64,000 bases of DNA from Dactylorhiza incarnata (taxonomy: Eukaryota; Streptophyta; Magnoliopsida; Asparagales; Orchidaceae), in assembly GCA_033032865.1 (NCBI GenBank), contig JAWHQI010000328.1:1550001-1614000 (forward strand), in the 5' to 3' direction. The translations under genes were made by a program, and so were the position numbers. Numbering within the stretch: the stretch's first letter is position 1; each line of letters opens with the position of its first letter. The notes beneath the pieces are model-generated. The model was given only the letters and a program-made list of their open reading frames with translations, was not told the origin of the DNA and made no database searches. Of the stretch, positions 31,865 through 43,405 are shown piece after piece.

Positions 31865-32124
31865 TAAAAGTGCACAGTGTGCCTCTGAGTATTATGGGGG
31901 GTGAATAGAGTTTTAGAACTTTTTCCCTACACACATAATAAAAACTACTCTAGCAACTATACATTCAGCAATACTAATAGCAGAATAAAGTAAACACAGA
32001 TTGCAGAAAATAATAAATGGGACAACACATCAAAACAACACACAGAAGACACATGAATTTTATAGAGGTTCCCAAAATGTGGGTACTTCTCTCTTCTACC
32101 TCCCTGGTTGGAATGCACTAACTG

Positions 32125-32280
32125 TGCTGAGTCTTTTGATAAGGAGACTCTCAGAACCACTGAATATTTTGATAAGGAGACTCTTAGAACCACTGAATCT
32201 TTTGATAAGAAGACTCTTAGAACCACTGAATCTTTTGATAAGGAGACTCTTAGAACCACTGAATCCTTTGGAAGAGGGAT
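32125..32280 (-). repeat. 33-bp minisatellite in C 3' LTR
   Basis: Four to five near-identical units containing GATAAGGAGACTCTTAGAA. The other C LTR has the same array at 38360-38510. Short ORFs through it are repetitive artefacts. Confidence 0.9.
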
Positions 32281-33028
32281 TCTTAAAACTTTTTTACAGT
32301 TGGGTAATAAAGACAGAGAAGTGAAGAAGAGGAAGAAGAAGAGAAGGATTCTGCTATATGAATCCTTCTACAGCTATCACACAGGATGTTGTCTTTTGAT
32401 GTTCTTGAGGATCTGTATATGATCAACCCTTGCTTATGGTAAAGAAGAATGCAAGGTGTATGAGCTTGTGATCCTCTTTAATCTCTGTACTCTAGTTTGC
32501 TTGCTGTTGTGAGATCTGAAGAAGAAGGAGCGACCTTATTTTATTTTTTTCTTGTACAGAGTTGTTCATCTTTTCTTTTTCTATGTCGAGAGAAAGCTTG
32601 AGCAGGAAAAGGAAGATGACTGAAAATCTTGATTCTTTTTCTTCTACCTCAATGTGTATATCTTATTCTTTGCGGAATAGCATTTGAATTTCTTTCTTCT
32701 TCTGTTCTGTCCTTAGAAGGAATGTCCATCGGATAATTGATGTTTCCATCTACTTTTGTTTCCGACCTGTCCATCCGATTTGATTAACCTTCCAAGAATA
32801 TCTTTGCTGCATCTCTGGAATGCTCCATTCTATTCTTGGCAATAAATGAGTCGTTGGAGAACATATTTCTTCTTTGCAAATCATCTGGGAAAGCATCCTA
32901 AAGGATAGCAGAAAACCTTCCTTTTCTGTCTGTATTCGAAGTTGCGTCGACTTAATTATTCATCATATAGATGCACCTCTGAGTTCTTATAAAAGTAGCT
33001 TTGAATTCCTTATTAGCTCTGGATTAAC

Positions 33029-33360
33029 TTAGATGTCGATGTTGCGTCGATTACTTATCGACGTATTCGTCGAGTTGAAAACTTGAATTTGAACTTCATC
33101 TTCTGCGTCGAATTGAAGTTGAAGTTGCGTTGACTTGTAAAATGGCTTCGACAGGCTCTTCCTTCTGCGTCGAGTTCAATTCGAAGTTGTGTTGACTCCT
33201 AAGATAGCTTTGACAAGCTCTGTCTTCTGCGTCGAGTTTATTTCGACATTGCGTCAACTTCACTTGATACTTCGACAAGCAGTTTGATTTACTTTGACTT
33301 CTAGTCAGAGCTGCGTCGACTTCTAGTCGAAGTTGCGTCGACTTCTACTCGACACAAGTT
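33029..33360 (-). repeat. GCGTCGAC/TTCGAAG array in C 3' LTR
   Basis: GCGTCGAC, GCGTCGAGTT and AATTCGAAGTTGCGT units, about ten copies, upstream of the TATA box in element orientation. The matching array in the other LTR is about 39170-39600. Confidence 0.88.
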
Positions 33361-33539
33361 TAACTCAGACTGAATTTATGCTTCTCTTGACCTAGTCTTG
33401 ACACTCTAAGGTGAGTGTGACATCCTAGCACATCTAATGACTATTTTAACCTTTCAATACAATATGGGTAATACAACCTAATTGATGAAATCACTTTAAG
33501 ATAATTTGTTAGATAAATCAAAAGGGGGTTTTCCCAACA

Positions 33540-35412
33540 ACCTCCCTCTATTTATCTTAACAAATTTTACAATTTGATTAAGTTATTTCAAACATACTTT
33601 TGATAAAAAATTAAATACAAACACATATACATAGATCAATAATGACAAACACATATACACATATACACATACTTTTCGTAATGACAATTGTATCCACCAG
33701 ATGATATAATATAATTTTTTTACCTGGACAGTACAACTCTTTTTCTGGGGTTTCCTCTTCCTTGAGAACACTTGTGGTGTAACACTTCTTGGTGCAAACC
33801 TCAGTGGCTCATCTTCTTCTTCAGTAGTCTTTACAACATCTTGATGAGTTTCATTTTCTTTGGGAGGCTCCCCCTGAGATTATGCTTCTTGTTCAACAGT
33901 CAGAGATGCCTCCTTAGCAATCTTTGAAACATCATTCAAAGGCAGATCATTTGTGAAAAGCTCCCCCTGAGTTGAAGCAATCATCTCCCCCTAGTTCACT
34001 ACAGGAGGCTCCCCCTGGACTGCAGAAACTCCTTTTTGAAAAACAGTGAGTTTGTTTGGATCATGAAAATCAGCAGCTGGGGCATTTGGGGCCATCTCTT
34101 CTTGTGCACTCTTTTCCTACTCCTGGCCATTCACACTTCCTTGATTAAGCCTCTCCTCCTCCTGGATCTTCTCCCCCTTATGAACCTTACTTACAAGTGA
34201 GGTTAAGAATTCTTTAGTTACCATGGAGGAGGATACAGTTATTTTTAGTGCCCGAAGGGACTCTTTTGAGTTGTGCAGTTCTGTCTCCATCTGGGAGTAC
34301 TTCTTATTGAACTTTTTGGATTGAGTGGCCAGTAAGTCAGCAAATGTGCTAGTAGCCAATCCTACTGCTTTTGAAATCACTTGTTCAATGTCAAAGGAAG
34401 GAGTAGGATGTGTGGTAGAGACAAGGGGTGTGGAAAGAGTTGGTGAGGATAGGATAGCTGGATGAAGTGCTGTGGAATCCTCATTGAAGTCTGGAAGATC
34501 TTAGTGGATAAGAGATGTTGATTGATTATCCTCTAGAGTGGAATCCTGTGGTAGAGAAGTATTTTTAGCAGTAATAATGGTGGATGGTTATTGCTGTGAT
34601 TGGAGAGGAATCTGAGGAGTAGGTTCTGGGGCTGGAGTGGAGGTATTGGCCTCATTTAGAACTGTATCTCTTGGGGGATCTGGTAGACTTGACTCATGAT
34701 CCTGTGGTGGTGGAGAAGAAGGAGGTGAAGGTGCAATTTGACCAGGCTTTAGGATCTGCCTGGTCCACTTGGAGAAAATTCCTATGTTTATTCTCTTGCC
34801 ATGTGGAATTGGCACTCCTTTTGATTTGCATACAAAGGGGTAATGATGGAGCAGCACCTGACTCATCATTATCATATATGCATTTTCCTTATGTGCATAT
34901 TTATGTCCTATCATCTTCAGAAGGAACCTCCCCCGGTTAATTTTCTTGTTGAGGACAAGACATCCCATTATTTGCAGTTGTTGCTTGGGTATAGCATCAT
35001 GTGCTGAAATCTTGCATAACACCACCTTCCCCACTATATCAGACAAAACTCTGTATTCTTCAGCAAGATCAATCTTCTTCAGATTGATGGCCTTCTCTTT
35101 CCTGAACTGCATGATCTGTAATGCCTTACTAGTCTCTTCCCCTGTCAGTTTATCAGCCTCATCACCTGTTGGTAGATCAAAGGTGTGACATAACATTTCC
35201 TCTGTAATTTTGATATCAGTTTCTGAGATTCTCCCACTGAGAGATTCATCATCTGTTATCAGCTTAACATCATAGATTTTGCATCTTGTTGAGATCAGCT
35301 TTCTCAATCCAACAGTTTGGAATAAGCCGAGAATGGATTTGAAGTTATCAGATACTGCGTTGAATGATTCCATATCCACATCGAATCTTGACTTGATCTT
35401 AGGAGGAGCCAT
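33540..35412 (-). pseudogene. ORF2 of element C
   Basis: Starts MAPPKIKSRFDVDMESFNAV at 35412; the frame stays the same down to 33583 with stops at 34588, about 34513, 34117 and further on. It aligns with A ORF2 through VGKVVLCKISAHD. Later parts are Pro-rich (PSPPSSPPPQ), then coiled-coil (34380-34117), then QGEPP-type repeats encoded by AGGGGGAG DNA. The last residues are hydrophobic (LYYIIWWIQLSL and on) and could be a membrane span or low-complexity read-through. TTTGCAGGTAC about 20 bp before the ATG looks like a splice acceptor. Function unknown. Confidence 0.75.
33868..34178 (-). repeat. Polypurine-core copies in ORF2 of C
   Basis: CTCCCCCT (AGGGGGAG on the coding strand) at 33869, 33961, 33986, 34009 and 34171. 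Several encode the QGEPP or QGEL repeat. The functional tract is next to 33539. Confidence 0.75.
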
Positions 35413-35431
35413 TGATTCTGAGGTAAAGTAC

Positions 35432-35870
35432 CTGCAAAGAGAAGAGAGAGAGAAAGTAAGGTGCAAGAGAGATAGAGAGAAGGAGAGAATGAGAGGAAGA
35501 AAGGGAGAATTCAAAAGCATAATGAATTTGACGCCTATGTTGCTTAAAAGAAGATGATTCATCATAACTTAGGGTTATATTCGAAGCACCGTCGACAAAG
35601 ATTAATAGTTAGCACGCCAAAATATGTTGAAGCAGCTTCTAGAAGTTAAACTGCGCGTGTTTGTCATGACATTGCGTCGATTAGAACTCGACACACATTC
35701 AATTTTGACGAACAACTATTAAATCGATGTTTGCGTTGATATGAAATTGACGCTGCGTCGAATGCTATTCAAATTATTTGATTCAGACGGCTCTCGAAGC
35801 TGGCGTCAAAAACAATTAGACGGAACGTCGAATTCTATTCGACGCAACTCTGAATAAACAGTTCTATTTT
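35432..35870 (-). promoter_or_regulatory. Region upstream of ORF2 in C: acceptor site and TCGA array
   Basis: A pyrimidine tract and TTTGCAG end at about 35432. GTCGAC, GCGTCGA and ATTCGACGC units lie at about 35585-35860. They are the same flavour as the C LTR array and are shared with J (1560-1925). GAATATAACCC near 35575 is a weak TATA candidate. Confidence 0.55.
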
Positions 35871-36079
35871 CTTAAAAAGTTTTTACTGTTTTTCTCAGCA
35901 ATGATTTTTATTGAAAATAGTATTTATACTATTGTTTTCATGAATTATAAACTCAACAAAGAATTTTAGAGTAGAGATTACTCCCTTTGCGTATGTGTAG
36001 TTTATAATTGATCATCTACTTCTTCCTTTTCCCTTCACCTTTTCTGGGAAAAGAGCTCTAAGTTTCCTGCACATGTAAC

Positions 36080-37975
36080 TCAAACATTAGAGGGTACCCA
36101 GGTAACCTTGGACCCTTTGTTTTTACCATTATAAGGAGATATGAAAGAATAGAATGGTCTTTCATGGTATCCTTTTGGATGGCATGGGATTGGTTTACCA
36201 AACCTATGCGTATTACCTTGGTACTGAAAATGTGCATAGAATGAATATACATATAATAAATATGTAGAATGTCTAATGATTTTTCTTTTGTTTTTACCTT
36301 TTTTATTTAAATTTATAGGTTTGTCTGGATTACTTTTCTTAACAGTTTTTTTTACTATTAGGATTTACAAACTGAAATGTAGTAATTTTATCACAGTTAT
36401 AATTGTTATGTTCATTAGAGGCTACACTATTATCATTTATTTGATAGTCACTAGGTCTAACAAATCTAACTAGATTTTTCCAGACTGGTCTACTAGGTAC
36501 TTCTGTGCTAGTGGATGGCTCTGCTCCTAGTCCTAGATGCTTAAATCTCATGGAGAGATTTTGTGTAATATATTTGAGTTGTTGACTCCTCCCATTGAGT
36601 GAGTCTTCAAAGGCTTTTGCCTTTGTTATCTCTTCTTTTAGTTTTAAATTTTCATTTCTTATTTCAATTAATTCTGATTCCTTGTTATGAATCTCACTTA
36701 TTAAATCATGATTTCTTAAATATAAATCATCTTTTGTAAGGTTCCCTAGTTCTACCCTAACTGTTTCTAATTCTTTTTGAATTGTAAGATGATCATTACA
36801 AAATTCTTTAAAACACATTTTAAATTCATCATAACGAAAGTCAAAATTATCAAACAGTGATACTTATTCTTCTTCATCATCTGAGAAGATCCCTAAAGCC
36901 ATCAGGCAGGCTTCTTCAGTAGCGTCTCCATCACTCTCTGATGAAGAGTAGCTTAACTCTGCTTCAGAGTCACTCCAGGTTTCAGCATTGAAACTTTTAC
37001 CTTTCTTCTTGTCTTTCTTCCTGAAAGACTTCTTCTGCTCATCTTTGTTGCTGCTCTATCCCTTTGTTCTTGTGGACACTCAAGGGTTATATGTCCTGGC
37101 TTATTACAGGAGAAGCAGATCACTTCCTTCTTTGGAGTCTTATCAAATCTTTGTTTTGAGCTCCTCTCTTTTCTTCTTGAGTCTTCTGTCTTGACCCACT
37201 TTACGAATCTCCTTGCTAAGAGACTGAATAGTTCATCTTCAGGAGTGGAGGACTCTCCTTCAGCAACCTTCAGGGCAGGACTCCTTTGGATGGGAGTTGA
37301 GACTGTCTCCTTTGTCTCTGTTTCAGCCCTGCTCTTTAGTAGTAGCTCATAGGATTTGAGCTTTCCAAGCATAGAATTTGTGGAGATCTCTCTATTGTAT
37401 TTGGACTCTATGATGGCCCGGATCCTTAAGTCCCATGAGCTTGGGAAGCACATGAGAAGCTTATCATTGATTTCTGTCAGAGAAATCTACTTATCCAGAT
37501 TTCTTAGCTCATTAACAATGGTGCTGAATCTATTATACATTTCAGCAACACTCTCTCCAGTCTTCTTTTGAAAGTTCTCATACTGGGATATGAGAAGGGA
37601 CTTTCTGTCCTTTCTTTCATCAGAACTGCCTTCTACCAATCTGGTGAGAAATTCCCAAATCTCTTTTGCTGATTGACAGTCAACAACTTTCTGGAAAATG
37701 TCATCTGACATTGTGGAGACCAGAATATTCATTGCCTTGGCATCACATGCCTTTTGCTTTTTCTCAGCCTCTATCCACTCATTCCTTGGAGCAACTTCCT
37801 GTGTTGCAGATCCATTGACATCCTTTTTGTATGGTGTTGGGGGACCTGAGACAATGACATCAAAAATATATTCATCAATGGAGTTCATATAGAGCTTTAT
37901 TCTGGCCTTCCAGAGTGTAAATCTACTCAGGTTACACACGGGTGGTCTTGTTGATGCATAGTCGTTAGAACTCAT
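36080..37975 (-). pseudogene. gag: gag of element C
   Basis: Starts MSSNDYASTRPPVCNLSRF; the capsid motif LWKARIKLYMNSID and SAKEIWEFL mark it as SIRE-type Gag of a different branch from A, B and H. A stop at 37487 interrupts one frame that continues to 36953 and includes the zinc knuckle CFSCNKPGHITLEC. A frameshift follows; 36339-36818 is coiled coil. The end reads HRFGKPIPCHPKGYHERPFY, then KVTWVPSNV and TGA at 36080. ACATGTGCAGGAA follows. Pol does not continue. Confidence 0.88.
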
Positions 37976-38070
37976 TTTTCTTTATAAAATAGTTTAAATT
38001 AATTTTAAATAAAGAAATAAGAGTGAGGAGATCTTTTGATCAAGGTGTTAACCTTTTAATGATCAACCTC

Positions 38071-38082
38071 CCTCTGATACCA
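38071..38082 (-). other. Primer-binding site of C
   Basis: The minus strand reads TGGTATCAGAGG two bases after the 5' LTR end: 11 of 12 bases complementary to initiator tRNA-Met. Confidence 0.9.
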
Positions 38083-38084
38083 TT

Positions 38085-39682
38085 TGAAAGTGCACAGTGT
38101 GCCTCTGAGTATTCTCTAGAGGGGGGTGAATAAAGTTTTAAAACTTTTTCCCTAATTATGCACACACAATAAAAACTACTCTAACAATTATGCATTCAGC
38201 AATACCAATTGTAGAATAAAGTAAACACAGATTGCAGGAATTAATAAATGGGACAGCACAGAAAAATAATACACAGAAGATACATGAATTTTATAGAGGT
38301 TCCCCAAAATATGGGTACTCCTTTCTTTTACCTCCCTGGTATGAATGCACTAATTGTTCCTGAGTCTTTTGATAATTAGGAGACTCTCAGAACCACCGAG
38401 TCTCTTGATAAGGAGACTCTTAGAACCACTGAGTCTTTTGATAAGTAGACTCTTAGAACCACTGAGTCTTTTAATAAGGAGACTCTTAGAACCACTAAAT
38501 CCTTTGGAAGAGGGATTCTTAAAACTCTTTTACAGTTGGGTAATAAAGATAGAAAAGTGAAGAAAAGGAAGAAGAAGAGGATGATTCTGATGTATGAATC
38601 CTTCTACAACTATCACACAGGATATTGTCTTTTGATGTTCTTAAGGATCTGTATATGATCAACCATTGCTTATGGTAGAGAAGAATGCAAGGGTTATGAG
38701 CTTGTGATCCTCTGCAATCTATGTACTCTAGTTTGCTTGCTGCTGTGAGATCTGGAGAAGAAGAAGAAGCCTTATTTTATTTTTTCTTGTACATAGTTAT
38801 TTTTCTTGTCTTTTTTCTATGTCGAGAGAAAGCTTGAGCAGGAAGAAGAAGATGACTGAAAATCTTGATTCTTTTTCTTCTGCCTCAATGTGTATATCTT
38901 ATTCTTTGTCGAATAGCATTTGAAATTATTTCCTCTTCTGTTCTGTCCTTAGAAGGAATGTCCATTGGACAATTGATGTTTCCTTCTATTTTTGTACCCG
39001 ACCCGTCCATCCGATTTAAATAACCTTTCAAGAATATATTTGCTGCATCTCTGGAATGCTCCATTCTATTCTCGGTAATAAATGAGCCATTGGAGAATAT
39101 ATTTCTGCTTTGCAAATCATCTCGGAAAGCATCAAAAAGGATAACAGAAAGCCTTCCTTTTTTGTATGTCTTCGACGCTGCGTCGACTTCATTATTCATC
39201 ATATCGATGCATCCCTGAGTTCTTATAGAAGTAGCTTTGAATTTCTTCTTAGCTCTGGCTGAACTCAGATGTCGACGTTGCGTCGATTACTTATGGACGT
39301 ATCCGTCGAGTTGAAGACTTGAATTTGAACTTCATCTTCTGCGTCGAATTGAAGTCGAAGTTGTGTCGACTTCTAAGATGGCTTCAACAGGCTCTTTCTT
39401 CTGCGACGAGTTCAATTCAAAGTTGCGTCAACTTTTGAGATAGCTTTGACAAGCTCTGTCTTCTGCGTCAAGTTTATTTCGATGTTACGTCGACTTCACT
39501 TGATACTTCGACAAGCAGTCTGATTTACTTTGACTTCTAGTCAGAGCTGCGTCGACTTCTATTCGAAGTTGCGTTGACTTCTATTCGATGCAAATTTAAC
39601 TCATACTGAATTTGTGCTTCTCTTGACCTAGTCTTAACACTCTAAGGTGAGTGTAACATCCTAGCACATCTAATGACCATTT
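38085..39682 (-). repeat. C 5' LTR, cut by element D
   Basis: Begins TGAAAGTGCAC and follows the other C LTR up to CTAATGACCATTTT, where D starts. About 100 bp of its end are missing. It carries the box at 38286-38305, the minisatellite at 38360-38510 and the GTCGAC array at 39170-39600. Confidence 0.88.
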
Positions 39683-42600
39683 TGACATATGCATGTGAGT
39701 ATTTTCATCATGCAACATGATATAGTATGGGAAATATTACCTTATAATTTCAGAGAGTATTTTGTGAATATCTCTCAAACCATTGGATGAATAGGGCTGA
39801 AATTTTAACCATAGGAATATTATGCCTAATTAAACCCTCTGCCCAAAGATGATAATTTTTGGGGAACATATTCCCATAGTTTTTACAATAATGTGATAAA
39901 TCATGTATATGTATTATACATTGCTAGACAACACCAAGTGATCCCAAATTTTTATAGATAGTAGTGTAGGTCACTTTAAGCCTCTGGTAAAAAATTGAGT
40001 CCATTTGGACTCATGCATGTGAGGGAAATTCACATATAAGACTTAAGTACCATGGATAGAACAAAATGGTGTATACATAGTAGTGATTTGAGAATTGATG
40101 GGTATTCTCTTGGTAAATTCTTATGAAATTCAAAACATGCACTTTTTGTTATGAGATATTACATCTCAGAAAAAATCATGAATTTTGGGGTTGATTTCGC
40201 TAAGAAATTAGGGTTTATGTAATTTTGTCACATTGAGCTTAAATGAGAATTTTAGAGTCAAAACTTTCTGAAATGTTATAAAACTTTGGGATTCACTTAA
40301 GAGAGTGAGATTACACTCTATAAATTTTTGGTGGAATTTTTGGAAATAATATAGTCCATTATTTACTAATTGTTCAAAATTACCCCATTCTACTTTATCC
40401 TATCATTAAGTAAGTTATCATATTTAGAGTTGCATGAAATTGGGAAATGGGATTTATGAGGCCATTTTTATTCTCTAGAAATTTTATCCAAATTTATTGA
40501 TGAATATTTATGACACTTCATTCACAAAGTGAAATCTTAGTGTTTTTATTGATTAATTGATAAGGTTGAATTAATGGAACTTGAAAATTATGGAATTAAG
40601 TAGTTAAGCTTGTGGGCTCATTATGGACCCTTAGAAATTTTATTAGATTTAATTACTGAGTAATTACCATACTTACTTACTGTTTGCATTGATTAGTTGA
40701 TAATGTTGAACTATGGAACTAGAAAATTATAGAACAGAGTGAGTGAGCTTATGAGATCATGATAATGCTCTGAGAATTTTGTTATATTTATTTTCTGAAG
40801 AGTTACATTAGTTCCTTCATTTTGTGGATTTAGGTGACAATTATGGTTTATTCATTATTGATGATTTATTATTACTAGAAAAATTCCATTTTTTGCTGGA
40901 ATTCATCTTTAGTTATTTGAACACATGGAAATTTATTTAGAGCATTATGATGAATAATTTCAGTAGATCCTTCATAAATTGAATTTAGTACCTTTGGACA
41001 TTTAATTGATTTTCTGGAATTAAATTAGGGAGAAAAATTATGAAATTCTGTTGAACTTCATTTTGGACCATAACTAACTTCTGAAAATTTTATTAGAGTT
41101 ATTGGCCTATGATAAATGGTACATCATGTTCAAATCTAGTCATTCCTGGAATTATAAGAAATTATTTAAATATACCCATATATGATTTTATTATATGAAA
41201 AATAGGAAATCTGAATGTTGACATCCATACAACTTCTGGAACTAGATTGGGCACATATTAGTTAGAAGATCATGTAGTTACCCTTTTTAAGTCATGTTAT
41301 CTCACTTGAGGACGATTTGGTCTGCGAATAGTAAAACTGAAATATTTGATTTAGACCCCATCTGGTCATCACAACCTAGATCTAGTAACCCCCTGATTTT
41401 TGTATAAGCTTAGATTGATTGGAGGATTAACCAATAGGGGCATATACTAGAAGAAATGGATTAGGGTGCGTTTAGTAAATTTACTGATATGGAATAGAAT
41501 CTTATTATGATAAGAGATATAGGAAATGATCAACTAGTAGGTAGGAGTTATGTCCAATGACTGAATATAGATCCATTAAATATGGATTGAGTGATGACAA
41601 GAAAGAATACTCATTCACTATGAAAGGTAGGGTTCGACGTTCAATTGAACATTGACATTCATCTGTCCGGTCTATTTGTAATCCACCTTAGGATTTTAGA
41701 GTAACTAGAGAGGAAGTGGGTATAAAAGGATGGGTAGCCACCAATAAGAGTAAATATCTTGGAAATTGGGATTTGGGCTTCAGCCTATTGTACTCCCTAG
41801 TACCGTTGTGAGCCCTTCACCGGGTAGCCCTCGGGAAGTCCAGGATTCACCTTAAACTACTAAGTATAATGATAATTAGACAAGAGTGGCCTAATTAGGT
41901 GAACAAGAAATATGAAAAATCTCATCCCGAGTTAAGGGATGGAACAGTACGGGATGGGTTAGTCCTGCGAGCTAAAGGCTCGAGAAATTGTAACATTAGG
42001 ATGGTTTAGTCCTATGAGCTGAAGGCTCGGGAAGTTATTATATTAGTACGGGTTTGTCCTGCGAGCTGGAGGCTTGGGTTGTGATAACTTGCATGTGCTT
42101 AAAAACAAATTAGTGGTGGGCCTTTGGTACTAGACCAGTCATCACACCAACGGCAGTACATTGACTTAGGCGAGGTGTGAGGGTTTGAGGGGCCAGTAAG
42201 TTGTTTATACTGCGGTCTGGAGGACAATCCCCGCCTATGCACACCCAACCTTAAAGACTGGTGGATTCCAGCAAAGAGTACGCAAGACTCTAGAGTGCAC
42301 CTAGGACGTGTACAGAGGCGTATGAAGGGTCTAGGCCTAGTAATGTGTATACTAGCCTAGGAAGTGAAGGCACCCACTTTACTGTTGCCGTAGCCACAAT
42401 GGTGGTACCAAAGAGTGTTGTTAACTCCAAAAATTAGGAACGAAAGGTCTGTGATCACAGAGTCATGTGGGTGAGTTGCACTTGTATGAATCACAGTATG
42501 GCATGCATATCATAACATACATACAATATAGGACATACATAATGCAGATCCTTATCATATAAATTAGTATGGGCTATTTATTATAATAAGTTGCAATTTC

Positions 42601-42870
42601 GGAAATCTTAACTTATAAGTTTGTATGGACATTCATATAAGTTAAGGTACTCATGTGATGGTAGTATATTTGTATTTATTTACCTTACCTGCATTACACT
42701 TCATTACTCTACATGCTTCCTTACTATTTTACTACTGCTTACCTGCTTATGCTGCTAGTGCAAACTGTTAGTATTTGTTCATATACTATTGCTAGTATAT
42801 CCGTCGTCACCTACTTGTACTTTTACCCCTTGTTGTCCTCCGCCTCGTCCTCCCGCATGGTGCCTAGTCG

Positions 42871-42903
<33 letters not shown>

Positions 42904-43405
42904 GGGAGGAGACAAAACTGGCTTAGTCTTTTTGACTAACTGTCGGCTGTGACAGTAGGAGCCCGGGGAGCTGGAGCACCAGCACGACCAGCTGGATGAG
43001 GTGTAAGGACCTGAGGAGCAGATGACGCTTATTACTACTACCAGGAGATAGGTGTTGATGATGAGAGTTTGTTTACCTTCCGCATAGAGATCTTGTGAGA
43101 GAGAGTGATTGTACCTTCATCTTTTATTTTTGGATATGTATCGAGCATAAGCTCTTACTTTCTTTCATTTATTGTACTCATTGATGGACTTGTATTCATT
43201 TGGATATATATATATATATATAAAAGTGTGATTGTGGACTTGTTTACATAGTTTATCTCTTATCTCAGGTTGGCCTGGTTGATCATTCTTGCCGGCAGGA
43301 TCGACGTCTTGCGGAGGCGACTAACTCATGTGTTACTGTCATCGTAAGACTGCGGTTCTGGGCATAAGATCTGGGAACTCTCCGGTGCGGGAGAGGGATC
43401 TTACA
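39683..43405 (+). repeat. 5' LTR of Del/Tekay-like Ty3 element D
   Basis: About 3.7 kb from TGACATATGC to GGATCTTACA, followed by a primer-site match, so the right border is firm; the left border is set by the break in C. Length fits Del/Tekay LTRs. A TATA box (TATAAAAG) is at 41721-41728 and the conserved 75-bp block at 41772-41845. The 39.7-41.3 kb part is AT-rich with no gene seen. Confidence 0.7.
42872..42902 (+). repeat. Poly-G tract of 31 in LTR D
   Basis: 31 consecutive G followed by AGGGAGGAG. It is the longest homopolymer in the window. The length may be unreliable in any assembly. Confidence 0.9.

Larger units (their letters stand above)
31865..33539 (-). repeat. C 3' LTR
   Basis: 1675 bp, ending TTTTCCCAACA. 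The first base pair is TA instead of the TG in the other LTR. Parts: GGGGAACC-like box 32055-32073, a 33-bp minisatellite on GATAAGGAGACTCTTAGAACC (32125-32280), TATA box TTTTATAA on the minus strand (32988-32995), and a GCGTCGAC array (33029-33360). Confidence 0.9.
31865..39682 (-). mobile_element. SIRE-like element C: gag and ORF2, no pol
   Basis: LTRs at 31865-33539 and 38085-39682 (the latter cut by D). Minus-strand order: primer site 38082-38071, gag 37975-36080, spacer with motif array, ORF2 35412-33583, polypurine tract, 3' LTR. No protease, integrase, RT or RNase H lies between gag and ORF2. J has the same arrangement. The left flank is AAAAT at 31860-31864; the right target copy is lost. 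Confidence 0.9.

Noticed and set aside
32001..32422. ORFs with SFDKETLRTTE or LIRRLLEPL repeats as a repeat protein
   Set aside because: They are the translation of the 33-bp LTR minisatellite in several frames on both strands.
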